Source: an uncultured Collinsella sp.
Lineage (GTDB): Bacteria; Actinomycetota; Coriobacteriia; Coriobacteriales; Coriobacteriaceae
Reading direction: 5' to 3'
Assembly: GCA_902493915.1 (NCBI GenBank)
Contig: CABUQY010000009.1
Span: 1 to 33,271, forward strand
Length of the DNA stretch: 33,271 nucleotides
Positions 22,669-29,636 of the stretch are shown here, piece after piece. The translations under genes and the position numbers were made by a program. The notes beneath the pieces are model-generated. The model did not search any database and was not told where the DNA came from. It was given only the letters and a program-made list of their open reading frames with translations. Within the stretch, counting starts at the first letter, position 1. Each line of letters opens with the position of its first letter.

Positions 22669-23154
22669 CTATTCAAATCGCAGTGCCGAGGCTTGTGCCG
22701 CCTGCATCACGCGCTGGAGCGGCACGCCATGTTCGCGGGCAAGACGGGCGCATTCCTCGTACTCGGGAGCCGCACGCTCGCTGCCGTCGGGCAGGGTGGC
22801 CACCTTAACGGATACCTCGCCCCAGGGCGTTGCCACCTGCTCAAAGCGGCGCGGCAGGCAGACGCGTTCCATCACCTGGCGACGAATGCCGTTGGTCGTG
22901 GTCTCCAAAAAGATAATCGTCTGTAGGCGCTCGATATCCTCGTGCGAGCAGATCACCTGCAACTGCCATCCGGGGCGGCCTTTTTTGCAGTATAGCGGCA
23001 ACCAATGCACCTCGCGGGCGCCGGCCTCGCGCAGGCGGTCGGCGGCATAGGCGAGTACCTCGGGTGACGCGTCGTCGATGTCACACTCCAGCTTGACGAT
23101 GGTTTCGGGCGCATCGGTCTCGCGGGACAGCGGAGATGTACTTCCACGTTGCAT
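22669..23154 (-). CDS. LarC C-terminal half (LarC2-like nickel insertion protein)
   Basis: A 161-residue protein matching only the C-terminal part of LarC, which inserts nickel to complete the nickel-pincer cofactor of lactate racemase and related enzymes. Typical segments: VKLECDIDDASPEVLAYAAD, WLPLYCKKGRPGWQLQVIC, IIFLETTTNGIRRQVMERVC and YEECARLAREHGVPLQRVM. In the family this part is usually joined to LarC1 directly or by programmed frameshift. Here no LarC1 is found upstream: the preceding 300 bases are non-coding and the next gene is divergent. The start at 23154 follows AAAGGA by about 11 bases. It leads the operon with the phosphodiesterase and mazG. Confidence 0.85.
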   Translation of the reverse strand: MQRGSTSPLSRETDAPETIVKLECDIDDASPEVLAYAADRLREAGAREVHWLPLYCKKGRPGWQLQVICSHEDIERLQTIIFLETTTNGIRRQVMERVCLPRRFEQVATPWGEVSVKVATLPDGSERAAPEYEECARLAREHGVPLQRVMQAAQASALRFE

Positions 23155-23260
23155 ACGGTCCGGATCCTTTCCGCACGGGCTCGTTTTATTCACCCAAACG
23201 CTAGCACATCGGACGTGGCACAGGCGTGACTTTCGTCCATCGCCGCCCTCGCTCCTATCC

Positions 23261-23325
23261 AAACGTGTACGTCAGCCTCCAAACATGTCATTTTTTGTCG
23301 GTTTTGGAGGCTGACGTACATGTTT
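23261..23325. repeat. Long palindrome in the divergent larC2/PHP gap
   Basis: AAACGTGTACGTCAGCCTCC continuing AAAC (23261-23284) pairs with GTTTTGGAGGCTGACGTACA continuing TGTTT (23301-23325), with one mismatch and one bulge. The centre is T-rich. There is no converging gene here, so it is more likely a dispersed palindromic element than a terminator. The remaining 300-base gap has no gene. Confidence 0.8.
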
Positions 23326-23461
23326 TGACGCGGGGCCGATGCTGCGTGGCGACCCTCGCACGCAACCCACCTTTCCAGTCGATTTCGGCCCCAGCGCGCT
23401 CGTCGCATCGGGGGCCGCGCCATTACAATGGAGCGGATCCGCCAAATGCAAAGGAGTCGCC

Positions 23462-24373
23462 ATGTCCGCCTGCCCGCTGGTCGATTGCCACACCCATACT
23501 TCGTTTTCGGATGGCCATGCCTCGTTTGAGGACAACGTTCGCGCCGCCGCGGCCGCCGGCTGCCGCGTCATGGTCTCGACCGACCACCTCACCCTGCCTG
23601 CCAGCATGGATGCTAACTGCGAGATGCAGGTCGTCGAGGGCGACTTGCCAGCACATCGTCTGGCCTTTGAGGACGCCCGCAAACTCGCCGCGCAGATTGC
23701 GCCGGAGCTCGCCTTTATCTACGGTTTTGAATGCGATTGGTACGAAGGTTGCGAGCCTTTGGTTGAGCGCTGGTCCGCGGGTGCCATAGTGCGCTTGGGC
23801 AGCGTGCACTGGATTGGCGACCCCGGCGATATCATGGCCGGTGCCGCGGGTACGGCGGGAACGGAAAACGTCGCTCGCCCCGATACGCCCGATTCCCTTT
23901 GCGGTTGGATCGACGATGACACCAACCTGCATGTTTGGGAAAACCTGGGCGTGCGCGGCGTGTGGGAGCGCTACGTCGACGACTGGTGCCGTGCTTGCGA
24001 AAGCTCACTCAACTTTGATGTGATGGCCCACCCCGACCTGGTCATGCGCTTTTCGAAGGAAGGCTTTGCGCCCGATTTTGACCCGGCGCCGTTTTGGGAG
24101 CAGATGGCCGAATGTGCCCACGATACGGGTCGCCGCGTTGAGGTCTCGACCGCCGCACCGCGCAAGGGCCTCGACGACTACTATCCCGCGACCGGGCTGT
24201 TGCGTTGCTTCGCCCACGCCGAGGTGCCGATTACTTTTGGCTCGGACGCACACCGCGCCTGCGACATCTGCTGGAACGTCCGCGAGGCTCAGGCCCACGC
24301 CTACGACTGCCGCTATCGAACCTTCGACATCCCCCACCCCACCGGCGAATGGGAATCCACACCCCTCGCCTAG
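23462..24373 (+). CDS. PHP-domain histidinol-phosphatase-like protein
   Basis: A 303-residue PHP phosphoesterase of the HisJ/HisK histidinol-phosphatase type. It would dephosphorylate L-histidinol phosphate, the step not covered by the nearby his operon. Metal ligands appear in order: CHTHTSFSDGH (9-19), VSTDHLTLP, GFECDWYEG, LGSVHWIGD, MAHPDLVMRF, VEVSTAAPRKG and FGSDAHRA. The start at 23462 follows AAAGGAG by 6 bases; the frame continues to 23339 without a better start. A TACAAT -10-like box lies at 23424-23429. It is transcribed towards the his operon and ends in a dispersed hairpin repeat. Other PHP specificities are possible; context favours histidinol phosphate. Confidence 0.85.
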   Translation: MSACPLVDCHTHTSFSDGHASFEDNVRAAAAAGCRVMVSTDHLTLPASMDANCEMQVVEGDLPAHRLAFEDARKLAAQIAPELAFIYGFECDWYEGCEPLVERWSAGAIVRLGSVHWIGDPGDIMAGAAGTAGTENVARPDTPDSLCGWIDDDTNLHVWENLGVRGVWERYVDDWCRACESSLNFDVMAHPDLVMRFSKEGFAPDFDPAPFWEQMAECAHDTGRRVEVSTAAPRKGLDDYYPATGLLRCFAHAEVPITFGSDAHRACDICWNVREAQAHAYDCRYRTFDIPHPTGEWESTPLA

Positions 24374-24385
24374 ACATCCCTTCAT

Positions 24386-24454
24386 GAGTTGCGGTGAAAT
24401 AGTTCCTGTTTATGGCCCTAAGACCGTCAAACAAGAACTATTCCACCGCAACTT
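24386..24454. repeat. 70-bp hairpin repeat GTTGCGGTGGAATAG, copy 3
   Basis: GAGTTGCGGTGAAATAGTTC pairs with GAACTATTCCACCGCAACTT around a 30-base centre. It lies just past the PHP gene stop. Confidence 0.85.
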
Positions 24455-24475
24455 CTATTTCATTGGCAACTCCCG

Positions 24476-24525
24476 AAAGACTGTCCCTAACGACTAGTCG
24501 TTTAAGAACGTCCCCAATGACTAGT
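24476..24525. repeat. Dimeric dispersed repeat, ACTAGT-head type, overlapping hisE end
   Basis: The reverse complement reads ACTAGTCATT-GGGGACGTTCTTAAA, then CGACTAGTCGTT-AGGGACAGTCTT, matching 208-257. The hisE stop codon (TAG) is part of its ACTAGT head. Confidence 0.88.
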
Positions 24526-24838
24526 GGCGGCGAGCGTTGAGTTCGCCGGCCAGTTCGTCGAGGGTGATGCCGTAGCGTTCGAGCGTTACAAGCAGATGGT
24601 AGACCAGGTCGCCGGCCTCGTAGCGGATGTGGTCGTGGTCGTTGTCCTTGCAGGCCATGATGACCTCGCTCGCCTCCTCGGCAAGCTTCTTGAGCAGTTC
24701 GTCCTCGACGTCGGTCAGCAGACGGGCGGTATAGCTCTCCTCCGGCGACGCATCGCGACGACCGTGAATCACCTCGGCCAGTCCCGTCAGCGTCTCGCCG
24801 ATATTTCCCGGCTGCACGTTAGCTGTTCTGACTCCCAT
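24521..24838 (-). CDS. hisE: Phosphoribosyl-ATP pyrophosphatase HisE
   Basis: A 105-residue HisE, second enzyme of histidine synthesis, releasing pyrophosphate from phosphoribosyl-ATP. It has the all-alpha MazG-like fold with SYTARLLTDVEDELLKKLAE, the metal-binding EEASEVIMACK, then RYEAGDLVYHLLVTLERYGI. GAGAGGAAAT precedes the ATG at 24838. It is the last gene of the his operon, separate from hisI rather than fused. Its stop codon lies in a dispersed repeat, so its last residues (NARRH) may be set by the repeat insertion. Confidence 0.95.
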   Translation of the reverse strand: MGVRTANVQPGNIGETLTGLAEVIHGRRDASPEESYTARLLTDVEDELLKKLAEEASEVIMACKDNDHDHIRYEAGDLVYHLLVTLERYGITLDELAGELNARRH

Positions 24839-24853
24839 GGTTATTTCCTCTCG

Positions 24854-25081
24854 TTACTGCAGCGTAAAGTAGGTACCGGTCTCATCGAACCGAGGCTTTG
24901 CGCCCTTTTTCTCAAAGAACTCGACGATGACGGCATGGGCCTCATCGAGCCTTTCCTTCTCGGTCTCGAGCCAAAGCGACTGCGCCCCGCAGGCATCGGT
25001 CAGGTGCACGCGGCATGGCACGCCCGCGCGGAGGAGCTCGGTGTTGCAGTCGGCGACCTCGAACGGCGTCACAACTTTCAT
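24854..25081 (-). CDS. Small conserved-looking protein within the his operon
   Basis: A 75-residue soluble protein between hisI and hisE. Its ATG overlaps the hisI stop as ATGA (25078-25081), so it is translationally coupled and real. The sequence has VADCNTELLRAGVPCRVHLT, DACGAQSLWLETEKERLDEA and a closing GAKPRFDETGTYFTL. A cysteine in TDAC and one near each end of the first strand pair could bind metal. No his-pathway enzyme is missing, so it is not a known catalytic step. I do not recognise an established function; a role in the pathway is inferred only from position. Confidence 0.85.
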   Translation of the reverse strand: MKVVTPFEVADCNTELLRAGVPCRVHLTDACGAQSLWLETEKERLDEAHAVIVEFFEKKGAKPRFDETGTYFTLQ

Positions 25082-25419
25082 CGCACTCCCCCTTCCACGC
25101 GCTTAAAGAAGCAGGTACGGTTGCCGGTGTGGCAGGCCGGACCCGGCGAGTCGACCTTGACCAACAGCGTATCGCTATCGCAGTCGGTCCAGAGCTCCTT
25201 GACCTCCTGCATGTTGCCGCTCGTCGCGCCCTTGTTCCAGAGCTCCTGACGGCTACGGCTCCAAAACCACGTGGTACCGGTCTTGAGCGTCAGCCCCACC
25301 GACTCCTCGTTCATCCAAGCAACCATAAGCACCTCACCGGTGTCATACTGCTGAACCACGCAAGGGATCAAACCTTTGGCGTCGTATTTAAGATCCGCCG
25401 CTTCTACTACCTCAGTCAT
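25078..25419 (-). CDS. hisI: Phosphoribosyl-AMP cyclohydrolase HisI
   Basis: A 113-residue HisI, which opens the adenine ring of phosphoribosyl-AMP (third step). Visible: GEVLMVAWMNEESVGLTLKT, TTWFWSRSRQELWNKGATSG, then the Zn/Mg site ELWTDCDSDTLLVKVDSPGP followed by ACHTGNRTCFF with three cysteines in all. The start at 25419 gives the GGGAG site proper spacing; the adjacent ATG at 25422 is the alternative. The frame runs upstream through the palindrome at 25464-25557, which is not coding. It overlaps the next gene by 4 bases. Confidence 0.95.
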   Translation of the reverse strand: MTEVVEAADLKYDAKGLIPCVVQQYDTGEVLMVAWMNEESVGLTLKTGTTWFWSRSRQELWNKGATSGNMQEVKELWTDCDSDTLLVKVDSPGPACHTGNRTCFFKRVEGGVR

Positions 25420-25463
25420 CATTTCTCCCAAGTAACAAACGAAACCCCACAGGTCGGCGAGGG

Positions 25464-25557
25464 TTGTCCAGGTGCCGCAGGTTGCCGCGAAAGAGGAGCG
25501 ACGCGTACTTTGGTACGCGAGCGACGGTTTGAGCGGCAAGATGCGGTGCCTGGACAA
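25464..25557. repeat. 94-bp palindromic element between hisF and hisI
   Basis: Outer arms TTGTCCAGGTGCCGCAGGTT-GCCGC (25464-25488) and the reverse complement at 25533-25557 match at about 21 of 25 positions. The centre is a perfect 7-bp hairpin CGCGTAC-TTTG-GTACGCG at 25502-25519. It fills most of the gap between hisF and hisI. Confidence 0.88.
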
Positions 25558-25566
25558 GCCGCAGCG

Positions 25567-26349
25567 CTAGAAGTCCAACCTGACAGGGATACCCTGCGAC
25601 GCCATATACTCCTTCACTTGACGGATGCTGAAGGTTCCAAAGTGAAAGACGCTGGCCGCCAGCACGGCATCGGCCTCGCCCTCGATCACGCCCTCGGCAA
25701 AATGCTCGAGCGTGCCCACGCCACCGCTCGCGATGACGGGAATCGGCACTGCGCGCGCCACGGCACGGGTGAGTGCCAGGTCGAAGCCAGCCTTGGTGCC
25801 GTCGCGATCCATGCTGGTGAGCAAGATCTCACCGGCGCCGCGACGAGCCGCTTCCTCGGCCCACGCCACCGCATCGATACCCGTGGCGTTGCGACCGCCC
25901 GCCGTGAAGACCTCCCACTTGTCGGCACCGGATGCGCCGGGCAGGCCCACACGCTTGGCATCAATCGCCACGACCACGGCCTGGCTGCCAAACGCCGCGG
26001 CAGCCTGGCTAATCAGCGACGGATCGCGCACGGCGGCAGAGTTAAGCGACACCTTGTCGGCGCCGGCGGCAACCATAGTCCGCATGCCCGCCAAGTCGCG
26101 AAAACCACCGCCCACGGTATAGGGAATGGCCAGCTCCTCGGCCGCGTGCGCCGCCATCTCGATGGTCGTCGCGCGGTTGTCGCTCGTCGCGGTAATGTCC
26201 AAAAATACGACCTCGTCCGCACCCTCGCGGTCGTAGGCGCGGGCCAGCTCCACCGGGTCGCCCGCATCGCGCAGGCCCACAAAGTTGACGCCCTTGACCA
26301 CGCGGCCGTCCTTGACGTCCAGGCAGGGAATGACGCGTTTGGTAAGCAT
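25567..26349 (-). CDS. hisF: Imidazole glycerol phosphate synthase cyclase subunit HisF
   Basis: A 260-residue TIM barrel that, with HisH, turns PRFAR and ammonia into imidazole glycerol phosphate and AICAR. It opens with MLTKRVIPCLDVKDGRVVKG, including catalytic Asp11. The second catalytic aspartate lies in ILLTSMDRDGTKAGFD. Phosphate loops VGGGFRD and IASGGVGTLEHF are present. The length is normal. The stop of hisA lies 3 bases upstream of its ATG, so the two are coupled. A palindromic element separates it from hisI. Confidence 0.97.
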   Translation of the reverse strand: MLTKRVIPCLDVKDGRVVKGVNFVGLRDAGDPVELARAYDREGADEVVFLDITATSDNRATTIEMAAHAAEELAIPYTVGGGFRDLAGMRTMVAAGADKVSLNSAAVRDPSLISQAAAAFGSQAVVVAIDAKRVGLPGASGADKWEVFTAGGRNATGIDAVAWAEEAARRGAGEILLTSMDRDGTKAGFDLALTRAVARAVPIPVIASGGVGTLEHFAEGVIEGEADAVLAASVFHFGTFSIRQVKEYMASQGIPVRLDF

Positions 26350-26352
26350 GGG

Positions 26353-27096
26353 CTACTCCTCCCCTCGGGCGGCGGCCAGCGCCTGGGCCAGCGTAAAATT
26401 GCCCTCGTAGAGCGCACGGCCGGTAATGGCGCCCTCGATGGCATCCTCGCCCACCACGGCAAGCGCGCGGATATCGTCGAGCGTCGAGATGCCGCCCGAA
26501 GCCACGACGGGAAAGCCCGCGACCTGCGCCACATGGCGATATGCTGCGACGTCGATGCCCGTCTGCATGCCGTCGCGCGCGATATCGGTATACACCAGAT
26601 GCTTAAAGCCCAGCTCGGTGAGCTGCGCCACGGCGTCGTCGAGTGCCACGCCCGCGCCGTCACGCCAGCCGTTCACCTTGACCTGACCGTCGCGTGCGGC
26701 GATGTCTGCCACCAGCAACTCGCCAAAGCCTTGGGCTGCCACTTCGGCAAAACCCGGCTCGGTCACGAGCACGGTGCCCAGCGCAATGCGACGCGCACCG
26801 TAGCCGGCCAACTCGTCGATGCGCGCGAGCGAGCGGACGCCGCCGCCCACGTCCACGGACAGACCGTCGACGCCGCAGATGGCCTTAATCGCTGCCGAGT
26901 TGGCAGCGCACGCGTCCTCGTCCTCGCCAAAAGCAGCGGACAGGTCCACGACGTGCACCCAGCTCGCACCCTGCTCGGCAAACAAGCGGGCAACAGCCAC
27001 GGGGTCGTCGGAATATACCTTGCAGCGGCTGCGGTCGCCGCGCTCCAGGCGCACGACCTTACCGCCGATCAAATCGATTGCGGGAAACAGAATCAT
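26353..27096 (-). CDS. hisA: ProFAR isomerase HisA
   Basis: A 247-residue TIM barrel isomerase converting ProFAR to PRFAR. Landmarks: FPAIDLIGGKVVRLERGD with the first catalytic Asp8, SVDVGGGVRSL, LGTVLVTEP, and HLVYTDIARDGMQTGIDVAA with the second aspartate. VVASGGISTLDDIRAL closes the phosphate site. As a separate HisF is present, this is HisA proper; dual PriA (HisA/TrpF) activity as in many Actinobacteria cannot be excluded by eye. It overlaps hisH by 4 bases (ATGA). Confidence 0.95.
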   Translation of the reverse strand: MILFPAIDLIGGKVVRLERGDRSRCKVYSDDPVAVARLFAEQGASWVHVVDLSAAFGEDEDACAANSAAIKAICGVDGLSVDVGGGVRSLARIDELAGYGARRIALGTVLVTEPGFAEVAAQGFGELLVADIAARDGQVKVNGWRDGAGVALDDAVAQLTELGFKHLVYTDIARDGMQTGIDVAAYRHVAQVAGFPVVASGGISTLDDIRALAVVGEDAIEGAITGRALYEGNFTLAQALAAARGEE

Positions 27097-27794
27097 CTGC
27101 CAACCTCCTCGACGATGCTCACGAAGTTCTTAAGGATACGCTGACCCAGCGCGGAGGATTTCTCGGGATGGAACTGGCAACCCCACACGTTGCCGTGGCG
27201 TACGATGCACGGGAAGCTCCGCGTGTAGTGCGTGCGCGCCAGCACATCGGCGGCATCGGCATCGTCGGTCACCGCGTAGCTGTGGGTAAAGTACATATTG
27301 GCGCCCTCGGCAAAACCGGCGAGCAGCGGATCGGCCGCGCCGGCAGGCGTCATGTGCACCTGATCCCAGCCCACATGCGGGACCTTCAGACGGCTCGACT
27401 CTAGGCGCGTACACGAGCCGCGCATGATGCCCAGGCCATCGACCCAGGGGCCGCCGACCTGCACGGAGGCATCGTCGTCCACGTCCGCGCCCTCGTCCAC
27501 CGGCACGCCCTCGTCGCCACGCTCAAAAAACAGCTGAAGGCCCAGGCAGATGCCGAGCAGCGGAGTTCCGGCGGCAACGGCGTCGAGCACCGCGTCCGCC
27601 TCGCCGCTCTCGCGCATAAAGGCAATCGCGTCGTAGAACGCACCCACACCCGGGATGACTAGGCCGTCGGCGTTGCGGATCTGCTCCGGATCGTCCGACG
27701 TGCAGGCGGCAGCACCGGCGCGCGCGAGCCCGCGCACGACGCTCGACAAGTTGCCCTTGTGGTAGTCGACCACCACGATCTTCGGTTCGCCCAC
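27093..27794 (-). CDS. hisH: Imidazole glycerol phosphate synthase glutaminase subunit HisH
   Basis: A 233-residue class I glutamine amidotransferase supplying ammonia to HisF. The nucleophile is in GICLGLQLFFE; the His-Glu pair in WGCQFHPEKSSALG. It begins KIVVVDYHKGNLSSVVRGLA with the VIPGVGAFYDA oxyanion strand. A GTG start at 27794 is chosen: AAGGGAGG lies 4 bases upstream and the protein then begins at the family N-terminus. The frame extends to ATG 27884, but that stretch is the palindrome between hisB and hisH. An acidic insert (VPVDEGADVDDDAS) is slightly unusual. Confidence 0.93.
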   Translation of the reverse strand: MGEPKIVVVDYHKGNLSSVVRGLARAGAAACTSDDPEQIRNADGLVIPGVGAFYDAIAFMRESGEADAVLDAVAAGTPLLGICLGLQLFFERGDEGVPVDEGADVDDDASVQVGGPWVDGLGIMRGSCTRLESSRLKVPHVGWDQVHMTPAGAADPLLAGFAEGANMYFTHSYAVTDDADAADVLARTHYTRSFPCIVRHGNVWGCQFHPEKSSALGQRILKNFVSIVEEVGR

Positions 27795-27818
27795 GCGACC
27801 CTCCCTTATCTCATTCAA

Positions 27819-27933
27819 AACCTGCCAAAAAGGGACAGGTTTATTTTGGTCGATTAAACGTTCACCCACCGTATGAGACAGCATTTCCGCAGATAAAACC
27901 TGCCAAAATAAACCTGTCCCTTTTTGGCAGGTT
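27819..27933. repeat. Perfect 31-bp inverted repeat between hisB and hisH
   Basis: AACCTGCCAAAAAGGGACAG continuing GTTTATTTTGG (27819-27849) is matched exactly by its reverse complement at 27903-27933, with a 53-base centre. Each arm also contains a smaller AACCTG/CAGGTT dyad. The right end includes two bases of the hisB stop codon. It looks like a MITE-type or REP-type insertion. Confidence 0.93.
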
Positions 27934-28519
27934 ACAGCGAGCCCTTGGTGCTGGGGATGCCCTGCACGCGGGGATCCAGCTCACAGGCGTGGCGCATCGT
28001 GCGGCCCACGGCCTTAAAGGCGGCCTCGATAATGTGGTGCGAGTTGCCGCCCGCCAGCTCGCGCACGTGCAGCGTGAGCTTGGCGTCGCGCGCAAAGGCG
28101 TAGAAGAACTCGACGGCCAGCTCGGTATCAAAGGTACCCACGCGCTCGGTCGGCATGGGCAGCTCGCAGTAGGCCTGCCCACGGCCCGAGATATCCACGG
28201 CGGCCATCACGAGCGTCTCGTCCATGGCGATCGCCGCGTCGGCAAAGCGCGTAATGCCCGCCTTGTCGCCCAACGCTTGGCAGAACGCCTCGCCCAGCAC
28301 AATGCCTGTATCCTCGACGGTGTGATGCGCATCGACCTCGACGTCGCCTACCGCATGCACCGTCAGATCGAACAGGCCATGGCGTCCAAAGGCGTTGAGC
28401 ATGTGGTCGAAAAACGGCACGCCGGTCGAGATATCGCACACGCCAGATCCGTCCAGGTCGAGCTTTACGACAATGTCGGTCTCGCCCGTCTTGCGGGTCA
28501 CCTCGGCATAACGGCCCAT
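27932..28519 (-). CDS. hisB: Imidazoleglycerol-phosphate dehydratase HisB
   Basis: A 195-residue monofunctional dehydratase making imidazole acetol phosphate. The two manganese-binding sets are clear: FFDHMLNAFGRHGLFDL and VDAHHTVEDTGIVLGEA in the first half, then ELAGGNSHHIIEAAFKAVGR in the second. Ends PRVQGIPSTKGSL, the usual C-terminus. No phosphatase domain is fused, which fits the separate PHP gene at 23462. Its ATG lies 1 base from the hisC stop. Its own stop is at the edge of the palindrome at 27819-27933. Confidence 0.97.
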   Translation of the reverse strand: MGRYAEVTRKTGETDIVVKLDLDGSGVCDISTGVPFFDHMLNAFGRHGLFDLTVHAVGDVEVDAHHTVEDTGIVLGEAFCQALGDKAGITRFADAAIAMDETLVMAAVDISGRGQAYCELPMPTERVGTFDTELAVEFFYAFARDAKLTLHVRELAGGNSHHIIEAAFKAVGRTMRHACELDPRVQGIPSTKGSL

Positions 28520-29635
28520 CTACATCCCCTCCTTCACCAGCGCGGCAAACGCAGCCAGCACCTCGTCGTTTTCCCGCGGCGTACCCACGGTAATGCGTAG
28601 GCAGTCCGCGAGCCCCGGCGCGTAGCTAAAATCGCGCACCAAAATCGAATACTCATCACGCAGACGCTCGCGCACGCGCGTGGCATGCGGCGTGCGCACG
28701 AGCACAAAGTTCGCTGCGCTCGGCCACGCCTCCACGGGCAGGCCCTCGGCAGCCATCGCGCGCAGGGCGCACAGCTCGCGCTCGCGCTCGGATGCGACCT
28801 GCGCCACCACGGGCGCATAGGCATCACGGGCACGCACGCAGGCAAGCGCGGCGGCCTGGCTCAGCACGTTGACCGAATAGATCTGGCGAATCGCCGCGAA
28901 CACCTCGATAACCTCGGGCGCCGCGATCACGTAACCCAAGCGTGCGCCGGCGGCGCCAAACGCCTTGGACAGCGTATGCAGAATCACCAGGTTGGAATGC
29001 TCGGCGATAAGGCCTTGCGCCGTGGTGGCCGCGCCAAACGAATCGTCGGCAAACTCAACGTAGGCCTCGTCGACCATGACCATGCCGGGACACGCATCGC
29101 ACAGGGCCGCGACAAAGTCGAGCGGCGCCACGTCGCCCGTGGGATTGTTGGGCGAGGTCACGATCGCCAGGCTGCACTCGGGCGCCGCCGCAAGCACGGC
29201 TGCCTGGTCGAGCTCAAAGCTCGCCGGGTCGCGCCACACGTCACGCACCTCGGTCTGACAGAGCGATGCAAAGAACGCATACTCGCTAAAGCACGGCGGG
29301 CAGTTGAGCAGGGTCCTCCCCGCGCCGCCAAACGCCAGCAGATAGTTATAGAGCAGCTCGTCGCCGCCGTTTCCCACGCAGATGTTCTCGCGCGTCACGC
29401 CATGCCAGGCAGCAAGCTCGTCGCGCAGGTCGTTCGACATGGGATCGGGATAGCGGTTGAGCGGCGTGGCAACCAGGGCCGCGCCGACCGCCTCGCGCAC
29501 GCCGGTCGGCGCGGGATAGGTGTTCTCGTTGGCCGAAAGGTTGATGCGCGTAGGCGTAAAGTTGGGATCGTAGGGCTCAATACCGGCCAAGTAGGGCTGG
29601 ACGAGCTCCTTCATGCGGGGCGCAAGCTCGGCCAT
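28520..29635 (-). CDS. hisC: Histidinol-phosphate aminotransferase HisC
   Basis: A 371-residue fold-type I PLP aminotransferase forming histidinol phosphate from imidazole acetol phosphate and glutamate. Landmarks: LSANENTYPAP near 33-43, the VGNGGDELLYNYLLAF cofactor loop, IVTSPNNPTGD, VDEAYVEFA, the PLP lysine in LHTLSKAFGAAGARLGY, and the closing LRITVGTPRENDEVLAAF. The start at 29635 follows GAGG by 6 bases; the open frame to 29701 lies inside hisD. The hisD stop is one base away, so translation is coupled. Confidence 0.95.
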   Translation of the reverse strand: MAELAPRMKELVQPYLAGIEPYDPNFTPTRINLSANENTYPAPTGVREAVGAALVATPLNRYPDPMSNDLRDELAAWHGVTRENICVGNGGDELLYNYLLAFGGAGRTLLNCPPCFSEYAFFASLCQTEVRDVWRDPASFELDQAAVLAAAPECSLAIVTSPNNPTGDVAPLDFVAALCDACPGMVMVDEAYVEFADDSFGAATTAQGLIAEHSNLVILHTLSKAFGAAGARLGYVIAAPEVIEVFAAIRQIYSVNVLSQAAALACVRARDAYAPVVAQVASERERELCALRAMAAEGLPVEAWPSAANFVLVRTPHATRVRERLRDEYSILVRDFSYAPGLADCLRITVGTPRENDEVLAAFAALVKEGM

Positions 29636-29636
29636 T

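Noticed and set aside
25015..27144. Very long plus-strand ORF of 709 codons across the his genes
   Set aside because: Antisense shadow of hisI, hisF and hisA in GC-rich DNA; low-complexity His/Arg/Ala composition.
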